From Clostridiaceae bacterium (GTDB lineage: Bacteria > Bacillota > Clostridia > Oscillospirales > Acutalibacteraceae): a DNA stretch of 15,625 nucleotides. The DNA lies in the NCBI GenBank assembly GCA_016281115.1, contig JAEEHZ010000160.1, forward strand, positions 1-15,625, written 5' to 3'. Made by a program: the position numbers and the translations under genes. The first letter of the stretch is position 1; the number at the start of each line of letters is the position of its first letter. The notes beneath the pieces were generated by a model. It was not told the DNA's origin and did not search any database. It saw only the letters and a list, made by a program, of their open reading frames with translations. Shown piece after piece: positions 7,357 to 13,608 of the stretch.

Positions 7357-8604
7357 TTAACCGTTTCTTTTAAGCGAAGTAACGCATAGCCCGGGCGATG
7401 AGTCGAGCACGGTAGATACAAAATAACGGATATCGTCCATAGCGTGATCGTTTTCCTTTACAGGGGCGTCGCTTCCGCCCGAGTTCCATTTATAAAGGCT
7501 GAACTCACGCATAGAATCCGCACAGGTGTCGCATATTTTTATATTGCCGCTTTTAAGCGCAGTAGCGGTATTTCTTATACCGTCGATAACATTGTTTTTG
7601 GCTGGTATGACACTGAATTTTTTGTGTCGCTTTATAACCTCTATAAAGCTTGCCGCAGACGGATCGACTACAACAATATCCGCATTAATACCGTCGCAAA
7701 GCTCACAAAGCGACTGATAATGTTCTTCATCTGTTTTCAAATGATTTTCCCTGCGCGAATCATAATAATACTCTTTTATTCTGTACCAAATTCCGTCATA
7801 CTCTCCCCACAGCCCGAAAGAAGCAGGATTCACAGTGCCGTAATCGCACGAAACGGCATATCTTTCAAAGCATACATTCGGCACAGGGCAAAACATATCT
7901 TTGTTCATAAACGGATACACCGCCCCTTCAACCGATACCCATTTACCCTCAACAAATCTTTTGTAAAAGCTTCCGCTGTACATTGACTTATACCGGTTTA
8001 TCATTTGCGGAGAAAGGGAAGGATTGTCCTCCATTGTAAAATGAACATACAAAGCGTTTTTTGACTTGCGTTTGCTTATCCACTCTGTATAAAACCAGTG
8101 CTGAGGGTATTCGGGGTTACAGTTGAACCAGAATTTAGAGCCGTTTACCGAACATCTTGCAAGTGCCTGCTCAACAAATGAACGCGGCATAAGCGCAACT
8201 TCGTCAAACAGCACGCCCGATAGGGTCATACCCTGTATAAGCGCCGCGGAAGACTCGTCTTTTCCGCCGAACAAATAAAACCTGTTTGTTCTGCCGTCCT
8301 TTGTGACAGTAAGGGTATTTTCGCTTATTTTAAGCTCACACTTAAACCCGAGCTTTTCGATTATCGGCACAATAGGCGTGATAACATTTCTCTTAAGCGA
8401 GCGTATCGTTTTGCCGCAGATTGCAAAAGATGCGTTTTCAAAAGCGTAAAAGCTCCACGCAAAAAAAGATATTCCCATGCAAAGTGTTTTTCCGCTTCTA
8501 ACAGCTCCGTCGCATATTATTGCGTCGTGATTTCCAAAACGGTTATTCCCGCACCACCAGCAGAGCACCTTAAGCTGCTTTGGAGAAAAGCTCTTAAAAT
8601 CCAT
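7357..8604 (-). CDS. terL: Terminase large subunit
   Basis: A 415-residue terminase large subunit of the PBSX XtmB type, full length for the group. The ATPase part has a Walker A motif GAVRSGKT (residues 33-40) and a Walker B motif VLFDE (131-135), followed by a FWFNCNPEYPQHWFY segment (158-172) typical of the coupling region. The RNase H-like nuclease has Asp254 in SCDYG, Asp314 in VVVDPSA and Asp390/391 in HAMDDIRY, so both active sites look intact. It pumps DNA into the prohead through the portal and cuts it. The ATG start overlaps the small-terminase stop by one base (TAATG), with GGAGATGAG upstream. Intact motifs argue against a decaying gene. Confidence 0.95.
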   Translation of the reverse strand: MDFKSFSPKQLKVLCWWCGNNRFGNHDAIICDGAVRSGKTLCMGISFFAWSFYAFENASFAICGKTIRSLKRNVITPIVPIIEKLGFKCELKISENTLTVTKDGRTNRFYLFGGKDESSAALIQGMTLSGVLFDEVALMPRSFVEQALARCSVNGSKFWFNCNPEYPQHWFYTEWISKRKSKNALYVHFTMEDNPSLSPQMINRYKSMYSGSFYKRFVEGKWVSVEGAVYPFMNKDMFCPVPNVCFERYAVSCDYGTVNPASFGLWGEYDGIWYRIKEYYYDSRRENHLKTDEEHYQSLCELCDGINADIVVVDPSAASFIEVIKRHKKFSVIPAKNNVIDGIRNTATALKSGNIKICDTCADSMREFSLYKWNSGGSDAPVKENDHAMDDIRYFVSTVLDSSPGLCVTSLKRNG

Positions 8605-9110
8605 TAAAGCTCATCTCCATAGTGCCTGTTAAGCGCCGCGCTGCTTTTTTCCAAAGCTCTGTAAAACGGAAGGGCGTCGTCGCTGTCGCCTTTACTGAGC
8701 TGTTCGAGCTTTTCAAGTGCTTTTATCCTGTCGGCAAATTTCAGCTCCAGGCTACCGTCTTTAAGCCGCTTTATTTCAGATATGTTTTCAAGGTGCATCT
8801 CCTCAAGCTTAAGTTCTGACGGTTCACCCGAGAAAATCAGCCTTACTCCGTCGCTTATGCTACCGAACGCAAGCCTTTCAAGACCGCACATAGCCCGTGC
8901 TTTTGCCGTTTTAATCCTTGTTTCGGATATTTTTTGAATCATCTCCACAATACTTTCGTTGTTGAGAAGCTTTTGTGCGGCTATTTCGGTATTACGTTTA
9001 TACCCCGCCTTGTAAGCCGCACTCACCGCATCTCCGCAAGAAACATATAAGCTGCAAAACAGGATTTCTTTTTCGCTTAATTTGCCGTTTGTGGGTTCAC
9101 TTATAGTCAT
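8604..9110 (-). CDS. terS: Terminase small subunit
   Basis: A 168-residue small terminase of the Terminase_2/PBSX XtmA type. The N-terminal domain (about residues 10-60) has the family pattern: LSEKEILFCSLYVSCGDAVS, then AGYKRNTEIAAQKLLNN and a helix starting VEMIQKI, which is the DNA-binding helix-turn-helix part; the remainder is helical for oligomerisation. It recognises the packaging site and loads the large subunit. I chose ATG at 9108-9110, which has AGAGG 5 bases upstream. The frame is open 19 codons further to a TTG at 9165-9167, but that start has no ribosome binding site and adds a Cys-rich stretch foreign to the family. It is the first gene of the operon. Confidence 0.9.
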   Translation of the reverse strand: MTISEPTNGKLSEKEILFCSLYVSCGDAVSAAYKAGYKRNTEIAAQKLLNNESIVEMIQKISETRIKTAKARAMCGLERLAFGSISDGVRLIFSGEPSELKLEEMHLENISEIKRLKDGSLELKFADRIKALEKLEQLSKGDSDDALPFYRALEKSSAALNRHYGDEL

Positions 9111-9131
9111 CACATCCTCTGATTTTTTTGA

Positions 9132-9141
9132 AAAGCGCTTT
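9132..9141. promoter_or_regulatory. Palindrome AAAGCGCTTT in the phage operon leader
   Basis: A perfect 10-base palindrome lies between the putative promoter and the ribosome binding site of the terminase small subunit. Its core matches the centre of the Firmicutes CcpA catabolite-response (cre) consensus, although the flanking bases do not all agree (three mismatches over 14). It may be an operator for a repressor; which protein binds it cannot be seen. Confidence 0.25.
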
Positions 9142-9187
9142 CCACACATACATAAAAACATAATCAAATTTTGAGAAAAATATCGAA

Positions 9188-9216
9188 ATTACAGAATTAT
9201 TTTCTAAAAATGTCAT
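9188..9216 (-). promoter_or_regulatory. Putative sigma-A promoter of the phage operon
   Basis: On the minus strand ATGACA (positions 9211-9216) is separated by 17 bases from TGTAAT (9188-9193); each box matches consensus at five of six bases. It lies between the mazF terminator and the terminase start, giving a leader of about 70 bases. No other promoter is evident inside the tightly packed operon. Confidence 0.5.
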
Positions 9217-9226
9217 AAAACACAAA

Positions 9227-9257
9227 GCTGCCGTGGACTTTTGTTATCCACGACAGC
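9227..9257 (-). terminator. Intrinsic terminator after mazF/ndoA (possibly bidirectional)
   Basis: An inverted repeat with arms GCTGCCGTGGA (9227-9237) and TCCACGACAGC (9247-9257), one mismatch and a 9-base loop. On the minus strand the stem is followed by TTTGTGTTTTATGACATTTTT, and on the plus strand by CAAAATTTTTT, so it could stop transcription from either side. It separates the toxin gene from the phage operon. Confidence 0.75.
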
Positions 9258-9295
9258 CAAAATTTTTTATACTGCCCGAAAAGGTCATATGTAAC

Positions 9296-9655
9296 CTATC
9301 CGAGCATTTGACCTCCAAGACCAAAGCTTATCGAAATAGCTTCGTTAACTTTATTCATAGAGTCGTTGTCAAGCGTTCCCATTTTTTCTTTCAAGCGGCG
9401 TTTGTCGATTGTTCTTATTTGCTCCAAAAGCACAACGCTGTCCTTTAAAAGTCCGCTGCCCTGTGCGTGAAGTTGAATATGAGTGGGCAAATTTGCCTTT
9501 GTCTGCTGGCTTGTTATCGCAGCTGCAATAACAGTAGGGCTGAACTTGTTTCCCACATCATTTTGAACGATCAACACGGGTCTTACACCGCCTTGCTCAC
9601 TGCCCACTACGGGGCTTAAATCAGCATAGTATATATCACCGCGTTTTACACTCAC
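9296..9655 (-). CDS. ndoA: EndoA/MazF-family mRNA endoribonuclease toxin
   Basis: A 119-residue PemK/MazF toxin very similar to B. subtilis EndoA (NdoA), which cuts single-stranded RNA at short U-rich sites. The core VKRGDIYYADLSPVVGSEQ is followed by Arg25 (in GGVRPVLIVQND), Thr48 (in AAAITSQQ) and Gln79 (in LLEQIRTID), the same numbers as the EndoA active-site residues. I chose GTG at 9653-9655, with GGAG 10 bases upstream, because an upstream in-frame GTG at 9662-9664 has only one base between it and GGAG, and because the chosen start gives EndoA-like numbering. The usual antitoxin (EndoAI/MazE) is not encoded directly upstream: the 178 bases up to the gdhA terminator are AT-rich without a plausible frame. 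The gene therefore looks like an orphan toxin here. Confidence 0.92.
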   Translation of the reverse strand: MSVKRGDIYYADLSPVVGSEQGGVRPVLIVQNDVGNKFSPTVIAAAITSQQTKANLPTHIQLHAQGSGLLKDSVVLLEQIRTIDKRRLKEKMGTLDNDSMNKVNEAISISFGLGGQMLG

Positions 9656-9796
9656 AATTTTCACACTCCAATTATATTTACTTCTGTTTACATTAATATT
9701 TTTGCCTTGTTAAAATTTTTTTATACCGTAAATATAATTATTATAAAAATTTCAACATCTGTTATATATTATTATGAGTTGTCGGAATTGGTTAAT

Positions 9797-9802
9797 TGTC
9801 AA
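9797..9802 (-). promoter_or_regulatory. Possible -35 box (TTGACA) upstream of ndoA
   Basis: On the minus strand a perfect TTGACA lies between the gdhA terminator and ndoA. The best downstream -10-like sequence (CATAAT) is 20 bases away, which is too far for a normal promoter, so this is only a weak candidate. The remaining 9671-9832 stretch is AT-rich and shows no other clear element. Confidence 0.2.
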
Positions 9803-9832
9803 AGCCGTAAAAACGCATAATATATAAATAAA

Positions 9833-9868
9833 GCAGGACGTTTTAAATATACATTCAAAACGTCCTGC
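9833..9868 (-). terminator. Intrinsic terminator of gdhA
   Basis: A perfect 12-base inverted repeat, GCAGGACGTTTT (9833-9844) and AAAACGTCCTGC (9857-9868), with a 12-base loop. On the minus strand it is followed by TTTATTTATATA. It lies 30 bases past the gdhA stop codon and separates gdhA from ndoA. Confidence 0.85.
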
Positions 9869-9898
9869 GACTTTATCTTATGTAACTTTTATACTGTA

Positions 9899-11149
9899 TC
9901 AGTCTAAATTTCTTATCTTTTTGACGGAAACGATTCTCTTTATTGCAAGCATATAGGCTCCCAGACGCATTGTGGTGTTATGCTCTTTTGCAATATTCCA
10001 AACCTCATTAAACGCTTTTGTCATCTTGTTTGAAAGCAGATCATTTACATAATCTTCGTCCCAGTAGAACGACTGAAGGTTCTGTACCCACTCAAAATAT
10101 GATACTATAACTCCGCCGCCGTTCGCCAGAATATCGGGAACAATAGTTACGCCTTTCTGTCCAAGAATTTCGTCCGCTTCAGTGGTAACAGGTCCGTTAG
10201 CGCCTTCAACAATGTATTTAGCTTTTATGTCGCTTGCGTTGTCAGCGGTTATCTGGTTCTGCAAAGCTGCGGGAACAAGCAATTCACAATCGCATTTTAA
10301 AAGCTCATCGTTTGTAATAACTCTGCCGCTTACAGAATCAAGCTCGCTTAAAAGCTTTCTCTGGCTTACGTGAGCGAATATTTTTTCCATATCAAGACCG
10401 TTTTCGTTATACAAACCGCCGCTTACGTCGCTTACTCCGACAATAACAGCACCTTTTCTGTGCAAAAGGATTGCCGCGATGGAACCGACATTACCCATGC
10501 CTTGCACTGCGACTTTGAGACCTTTTAATGATCTGCCCAGCTTTTCCATCAAAAGTCTTGCGGCAAACATAACGCCTCTGCCTGTTGCCTCGGTTCTGCC
10601 CAAAGAGCCGCCTATCTCAATAGGCTTGCCTGTTACAACACCGGGCGCTGCACTGCCGTTATACTTGCTGTATTCGTCCATAAGCCAGCCCATGATCTGA
10701 GGTGTTGTATTCACATCCGGAGCCGGAATATCTTTTTGGGGTCCTATAACAGGATATATTAAAGAAGTAAATTTCCTTGTAAGTCTTTCAAGCTCATTTT
10801 CAGACAATTCACGCGGGTCAACTTTAACTCCGCCTTTTGCGCCGCCGTAAGGTATATCTGCAACAGCACATTTAATGCTCATCCATGCAGCCAGTGCCTT
10901 AACTTCATTATCATCAACCTCTTGATGATAACGAATACCGCCTTTTGCAGGTCCTCTTACCGTAGAGTGCTGAACACGGTATCCTTCAAACACCTTAACA
11001 CTGCCGTCGTCCATTCTCACAGGGCAGGCGACCTTAAGCTCGCGCTCGGGGTATCTTAGCGAAATATAATCGCTTTCGTCAAGGTTAAGCTCTCGTGCGG
11101 CTCCGTCAAGCACCGCTAAAAAATTGTCATACGCATTGTAAGTCTTCAA
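9899..11149 (-). CDS. gdhA: Glutamate dehydrogenase
   Basis: A 416-residue glutamate dehydrogenase of the RocG/GudB-like, clostridial NAD-type group; it interconverts glutamate and 2-oxoglutarate plus ammonia, linking nitrogen and carbon metabolism in the cytoplasm. The substrate domain contains GPAKGGIRYHQEV (66-78), VADIPYGGAKGGVKVDP (96-112) with catalytic-region Lys105, and DIPAPDVNT (140-148). The nucleotide domain has GMGNVGS (217-223) and VSDVSGGLY with Asp241, and later GANGPVT. Length and motifs are complete. The start is TTG at 11147-11149, preceded by GGAGGT (11158-11163) 8 bases upstream. It has its own promoter and terminator and is therefore monocistronic. Confidence 0.97.
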   Translation of the reverse strand: MKTYNAYDNFLAVLDGAARELNLDESDYISLRYPERELKVACPVRMDDGSVKVFEGYRVQHSTVRGPAKGGIRYHQEVDDNEVKALAAWMSIKCAVADIPYGGAKGGVKVDPRELSENELERLTRKFTSLIYPVIGPQKDIPAPDVNTTPQIMGWLMDEYSKYNGSAAPGVVTGKPIEIGGSLGRTEATGRGVMFAARLLMEKLGRSLKGLKVAVQGMGNVGSIAAILLHRKGAVIVGVSDVSGGLYNENGLDMEKIFAHVSQRKLLSELDSVSGRVITNDELLKCDCELLVPAALQNQITADNASDIKAKYIVEGANGPVTTEADEILGQKGVTIVPDILANGGGVIVSYFEWVQNLQSFYWDEDYVNDLLSNKMTKAFNEVWNIAKEHNTTMRLGAYMLAIKRIVSVKKIRNLD

Positions 11150-11165
11150 TGTAATCTACCTCCGT

Positions 11166-11194
11166 TTATATACTTTAATTTTATATACTTTAAT
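11166..11194 (-). repeat. Two 14-base direct repeats in the gdhA leader
   Basis: The 14-base sequence TTATATACTTTAAT (plus strand) occurs exactly at 11166-11179 and 11181-11194, so the repeats have a 15-base period. They lie between the gdhA promoter and its ribosome binding site, in the transcribed leader. They could be binding sites for a regulator or simply AT-rich duplication. Confidence 0.7.
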
Positions 11195-11220
11195 AATAAA
11201 TAATTTTGCCTAGCGTTTAG

Positions 11221-11249
11221 ATGATACATCAATTTATTTACAGTGTCAA
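11221..11249 (-). promoter_or_regulatory. Sigma-A promoter of gdhA
   Basis: On the minus strand TTGACA (11244-11249), a 17-base spacer, and TATCAT (11221-11226). The -35 is perfect and the -10 matches at five of six bases. It lies about 70 bases upstream of the gdhA start codon, downstream of the YqzL-like gene, so gdhA can be transcribed independently. Confidence 0.8.
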
Positions 11250-11303
11250 TATATATTGTAAAAAATTGTTAATATTTTTGTAATATTTTAATATGCTTTT
11301 TAT

Positions 11304-11465
11304 TTATCCTATAAAACTGTTATTCTTATCGGGCATATCCGTATCCCCTTTTTCTTTTTTTGCTGGCTCAAAATATTTATCGGCATTACGCAGCGCAGAA
11401 TATCTTAAATAATCCAAAACATTACCCGTTTGCAAAAACTGTTGCCAAGCGTCTGCTATTTCCAT
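11304..11465 (-). CDS. YqzL-like small protein
   Basis: A 53-residue protein. Residues 2-25 (EIADAWQQFLQTGNVLDYLRYSA) resemble the Firmicutes YqzL-like family, whose members have a W-x-x-F-x-x-T-G-N-x-x-x-Y-L pattern; here this is followed by a charged, lysine-rich tail. The function of the family is unknown to me. I chose ATG at 11463-11465, which has AAGGAG 7 bases upstream. The frame is open up to 11582, but the extra 39 codons are low-complexity (TTKNTAQSPNNTYTSKKG) and no ribosome binding site lies before them. It is transcribed away from the dehydratase gene and toward gdhA, with no clear terminator before the gdhA promoter. Confidence 0.6.
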   Translation of the reverse strand: MEIADAWQQFLQTGNVLDYLRYSALRNADKYFEPAKKEKGDTDMPDKNNSFIG

Positions 11466-11575
11466 AATATCGCTCCTTCCTTTTTTGCTTGTATATGTAT
11501 TATTAGGACTTTGAGCCGTGTTTTTCGTGGTAATTATTTGCATATATTTAATGCCGATACATTTGCTCATATTAT

Positions 11576-11605
11576 TTGACAAATGTGTGTAATTTGTAGT
11601 ATAAT
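11576..11605 (+). promoter_or_regulatory. Sigma-A promoter of the dehydratase-glmS operon
   Basis: TTGACA (11576-11581), an 18-base spacer, and TATAAT (11600-11605), both boxes perfect. A 7-base inverted repeat ACATTTG (11559-11565) / CAAATGT (11580-11586) overlaps the -35 and could be an operator. GGAGG at 11634-11638 precedes the ATG by 9 bases. Confidence 0.85.
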
Positions 11606-11647
11606 CTCGTTGAATACGATTGTTTATTTCTCCGGAGGTTTTTCTCT

Positions 11648-13552
11648 ATGAAAATAAATTTAAGAAAACTTATACTCATTTTGGCAGATATAGTTATGAT
11701 ATTCTCAATAGGTATCATTGTTGCTTGGATTTTGCCCGTTACCGCAAACTATCTCGGCGGTAATTATATCATGGGCTACCGTAAAATTTTTGTCGCAATA
11801 TTATTTCAAAGCTTTTTCAGCTTCATATTTTTGTGGATCTTCGGCGCCTATTCAATTTTATGGAGAAACGCGAGAATAAAGGACTACGTATCTTGTGTTT
11901 TAGGAATAATCAGCGGTTCCGCAGTTACCATTATGGTGTTTGAGATAATGGAAAATTATGCCACGCTTGTAAATGTGTTTAACGTGCCTAAAGGATATTT
12001 TATTCTGTGCGCGGCAGTTCAACTGCTTACCATATGCGCGTTTAGATTTATTTTCAGAAAAGCATTTCTAAGCATAAACCGCCACGAGCGTGAGCTTTAC
12101 AAAAAGCGTGTTATGATCATTGGTGCCGGTAACGCCTGCAAAATGATTTTAAAAGAAATACAAAATGCGCAAACTGACCCAAACAATTCATCCAGGAACT
12201 ATCTTCCCGTGTGTATAGTTGACGACGACCCTGCAAAGCTGCACAAGCACATAGTAAATGTTCCCGTTTTGGGAACTACAAAGCAAATAGCCGAGCTTGC
12301 AGAAAAACACGATATAGAGCTTATAATATTCGCTATTCCCTCTTGTGATGAAGAAAACCGTAAGCGTATAATAGATTCATGCGCCGACACAAAATGCGAT
12401 ATAAAAATAGTGCCGTATTTGAGCAATGTTTTTTTCGAAGACGCAAACAACCACATTATGAACCAGATCAAAGATATAAGGATAGAAGATCTGCTCGGCA
12501 GAGATCCCGTGACCTTTGACAAGAAAGAGATTTCCGAACTTATAAACGATAAGGTTTGTATGGTAACGGGCGCAGGCGGCTCAATAGGTTCTGAGCTTGT
12601 AAGGCAAATAATAAAATATAAACCGCGTCTTGTTGTGCTTGTAGATATTTATGAAAACAGTCTTTACGAGATACAGCAGGAGCTGTTCATGGAATACGGA
12701 CGTGACGTAAGCATTGTTTCGCTTATTTCTTCTGTGCGTGATTTTGATAAAATGTCTTTGATCTTTGAAAAATATAAACCGCAGATAGTTTTTCACGCCG
12801 CTGCGCACAAGCACGTTCCTCTTATGGAGGATTCTCCGGAGGAGGCTGTTAAAAACAATATTTTCGGAACATTTAACGTAATGAAGCTTGCCGAAACATA
12901 CGGCGTAAACAAGTTTATTATGATATCCACAGACAAGGCGGTAAACCCCACCAATGTTATGGGTGCTACTAAACGCTGCTGTGAAATGATCGCACAGTAC
13001 ATGGCGCAAAGCAACGGAAAAACCGAGTTTATCGCAACCAGATTCGGCAACGTACTCGGCTCAAACGGTTCGGTTATCCCGCTGTTCAAACGCCAGATAG
13101 AATCAGGCAGACCTCTTACCGTGACTCACCCCGATATTATACGCTACTTTATGACAATACCGGAAGCCGTAGCGCTTGTAATGCAGGCCGCAGCCATTGC
13201 GAAGGGCGGAGAAATATTTGTGCTTGATATGGGTTCACCCGTAAAAATACTTTCTCTTGCGGAAAACCTTATTAAGATGTACGGCAAAGTACCTTACAAA
13301 GATGTTCAAATCATATTCACAGGGCTGAGACCGGGCGAAAAGCTTTATGAAGAGCTGCTTATGGACGAAGAAGGTCTTAAATCTACCGCCAACAAAAAGA
13401 TATTTGTAGGAAATCAAATACATATCGACAGAGAGCAGTTTATAAAACAGCTTGAAGAGCTGAAAAAATACGCTGACGAAAACGATTCGGAAAAAACAGT
13501 GAAAATGCTCGAAACTATCGTCCCGACATTTAATCATAAAACAAATAATTAA
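11648..13552 (+). CDS. Membrane-bound nucleotide-sugar 4,6-dehydratase (CapD/PglF-like polysaccharide biosynthesis protein)
   Basis: A 634-residue protein of the long-chain CapD/PglF/WbpM class, normal for the class. Four hydrophobic segments (about residues 8-30, 46-70, 82-104 and 115-137) anchor it in the membrane. A first Rossmann-like domain starts at VMIIGAGNA (155-163). The catalytic domain has GAGGSIGSE (308-316), HAAAHKHVPLME (383-394) and STDKAVNPTNVMGATKR (427-443), in which Met438 occupies the place of the usual Tyr four residues before Lys442, as in other long-chain 4,6-dehydratases. It probably converts UDP-GlcNAc to a 4-keto-6-deoxy sugar for surface polysaccharide or glycoprotein synthesis. 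The substrate is inferred from family and from glmS downstream. The start is ATG with GGAGG 9 bases upstream. Confidence 0.93.
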   Translation: MKINLRKLILILADIVMIFSIGIIVAWILPVTANYLGGNYIMGYRKIFVAILFQSFFSFIFLWIFGAYSILWRNARIKDYVSCVLGIISGSAVTIMVFEIMENYATLVNVFNVPKGYFILCAAVQLLTICAFRFIFRKAFLSINRHERELYKKRVMIIGAGNACKMILKEIQNAQTDPNNSSRNYLPVCIVDDDPAKLHKHIVNVPVLGTTKQIAELAEKHDIELIIFAIPSCDEENRKRIIDSCADTKCDIKIVPYLSNVFFEDANNHIMNQIKDIRIEDLLGRDPVTFDKKEISELINDKVCMVTGAGGSIGSELVRQIIKYKPRLVVLVDIYENSLYEIQQELFMEYGRDVSIVSLISSVRDFDKMSLIFEKYKPQIVFHAAAHKHVPLMEDSPEEAVKNNIFGTFNVMKLAETYGVNKFIMISTDKAVNPTNVMGATKRCCEMIAQYMAQSNGKTEFIATRFGNVLGSNGSVIPLFKRQIESGRPLTVTHPDIIRYFMTIPEAVALVMQAAAIAKGGEIFVLDMGSPVKILSLAENLIKMYGKVPYKDVQIIFTGLRPGEKLYEELLMDEEGLKSTANKKIFVGNQIHIDREQFIKQLEELKKYADENDSEKTVKMLETIVPTFNHKTNN

Positions 13553-13608
13553 AGGTATTATTTACATATAAATAATTTATAATAAATTGGTATTCGGAGG
13601 AAAATTTA

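Noticed and set aside
7444..7986. Plus-strand 180-residue open frame opposite terL
   Set aside because: It lies wholly antisense to the large terminase with intact motifs; the sequence resembles no family and there is no ribosome binding site.
9111..9167. Longer terminase small subunit start at TTG 9165-9167
   Set aside because: No ribosome binding site precedes it, whereas ATG 9108-9110 has AGAGG at a good distance and gives a family-like N-terminus.
11466..11582. Longer YqzL-like protein (92 residues)
   Set aside because: The extra residues are low-complexity, without a ribosome binding site; ATG 11463-11465 has an excellent one.
12199..13537. Minus-strand open frames of 98-142 residues opposite the dehydratase gene
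   Set aside because: They mirror conserved dehydratase codons on the other strand and show no start signals; shadows.
13553..13608. glmS ribozyme upstream of glmS
   Set aside because: The gap is only 56 bases, AT-only in large part, and cannot contain the ribozyme core; an AT-only 7-base stem at 13558-13575 is too weak to call a terminator.
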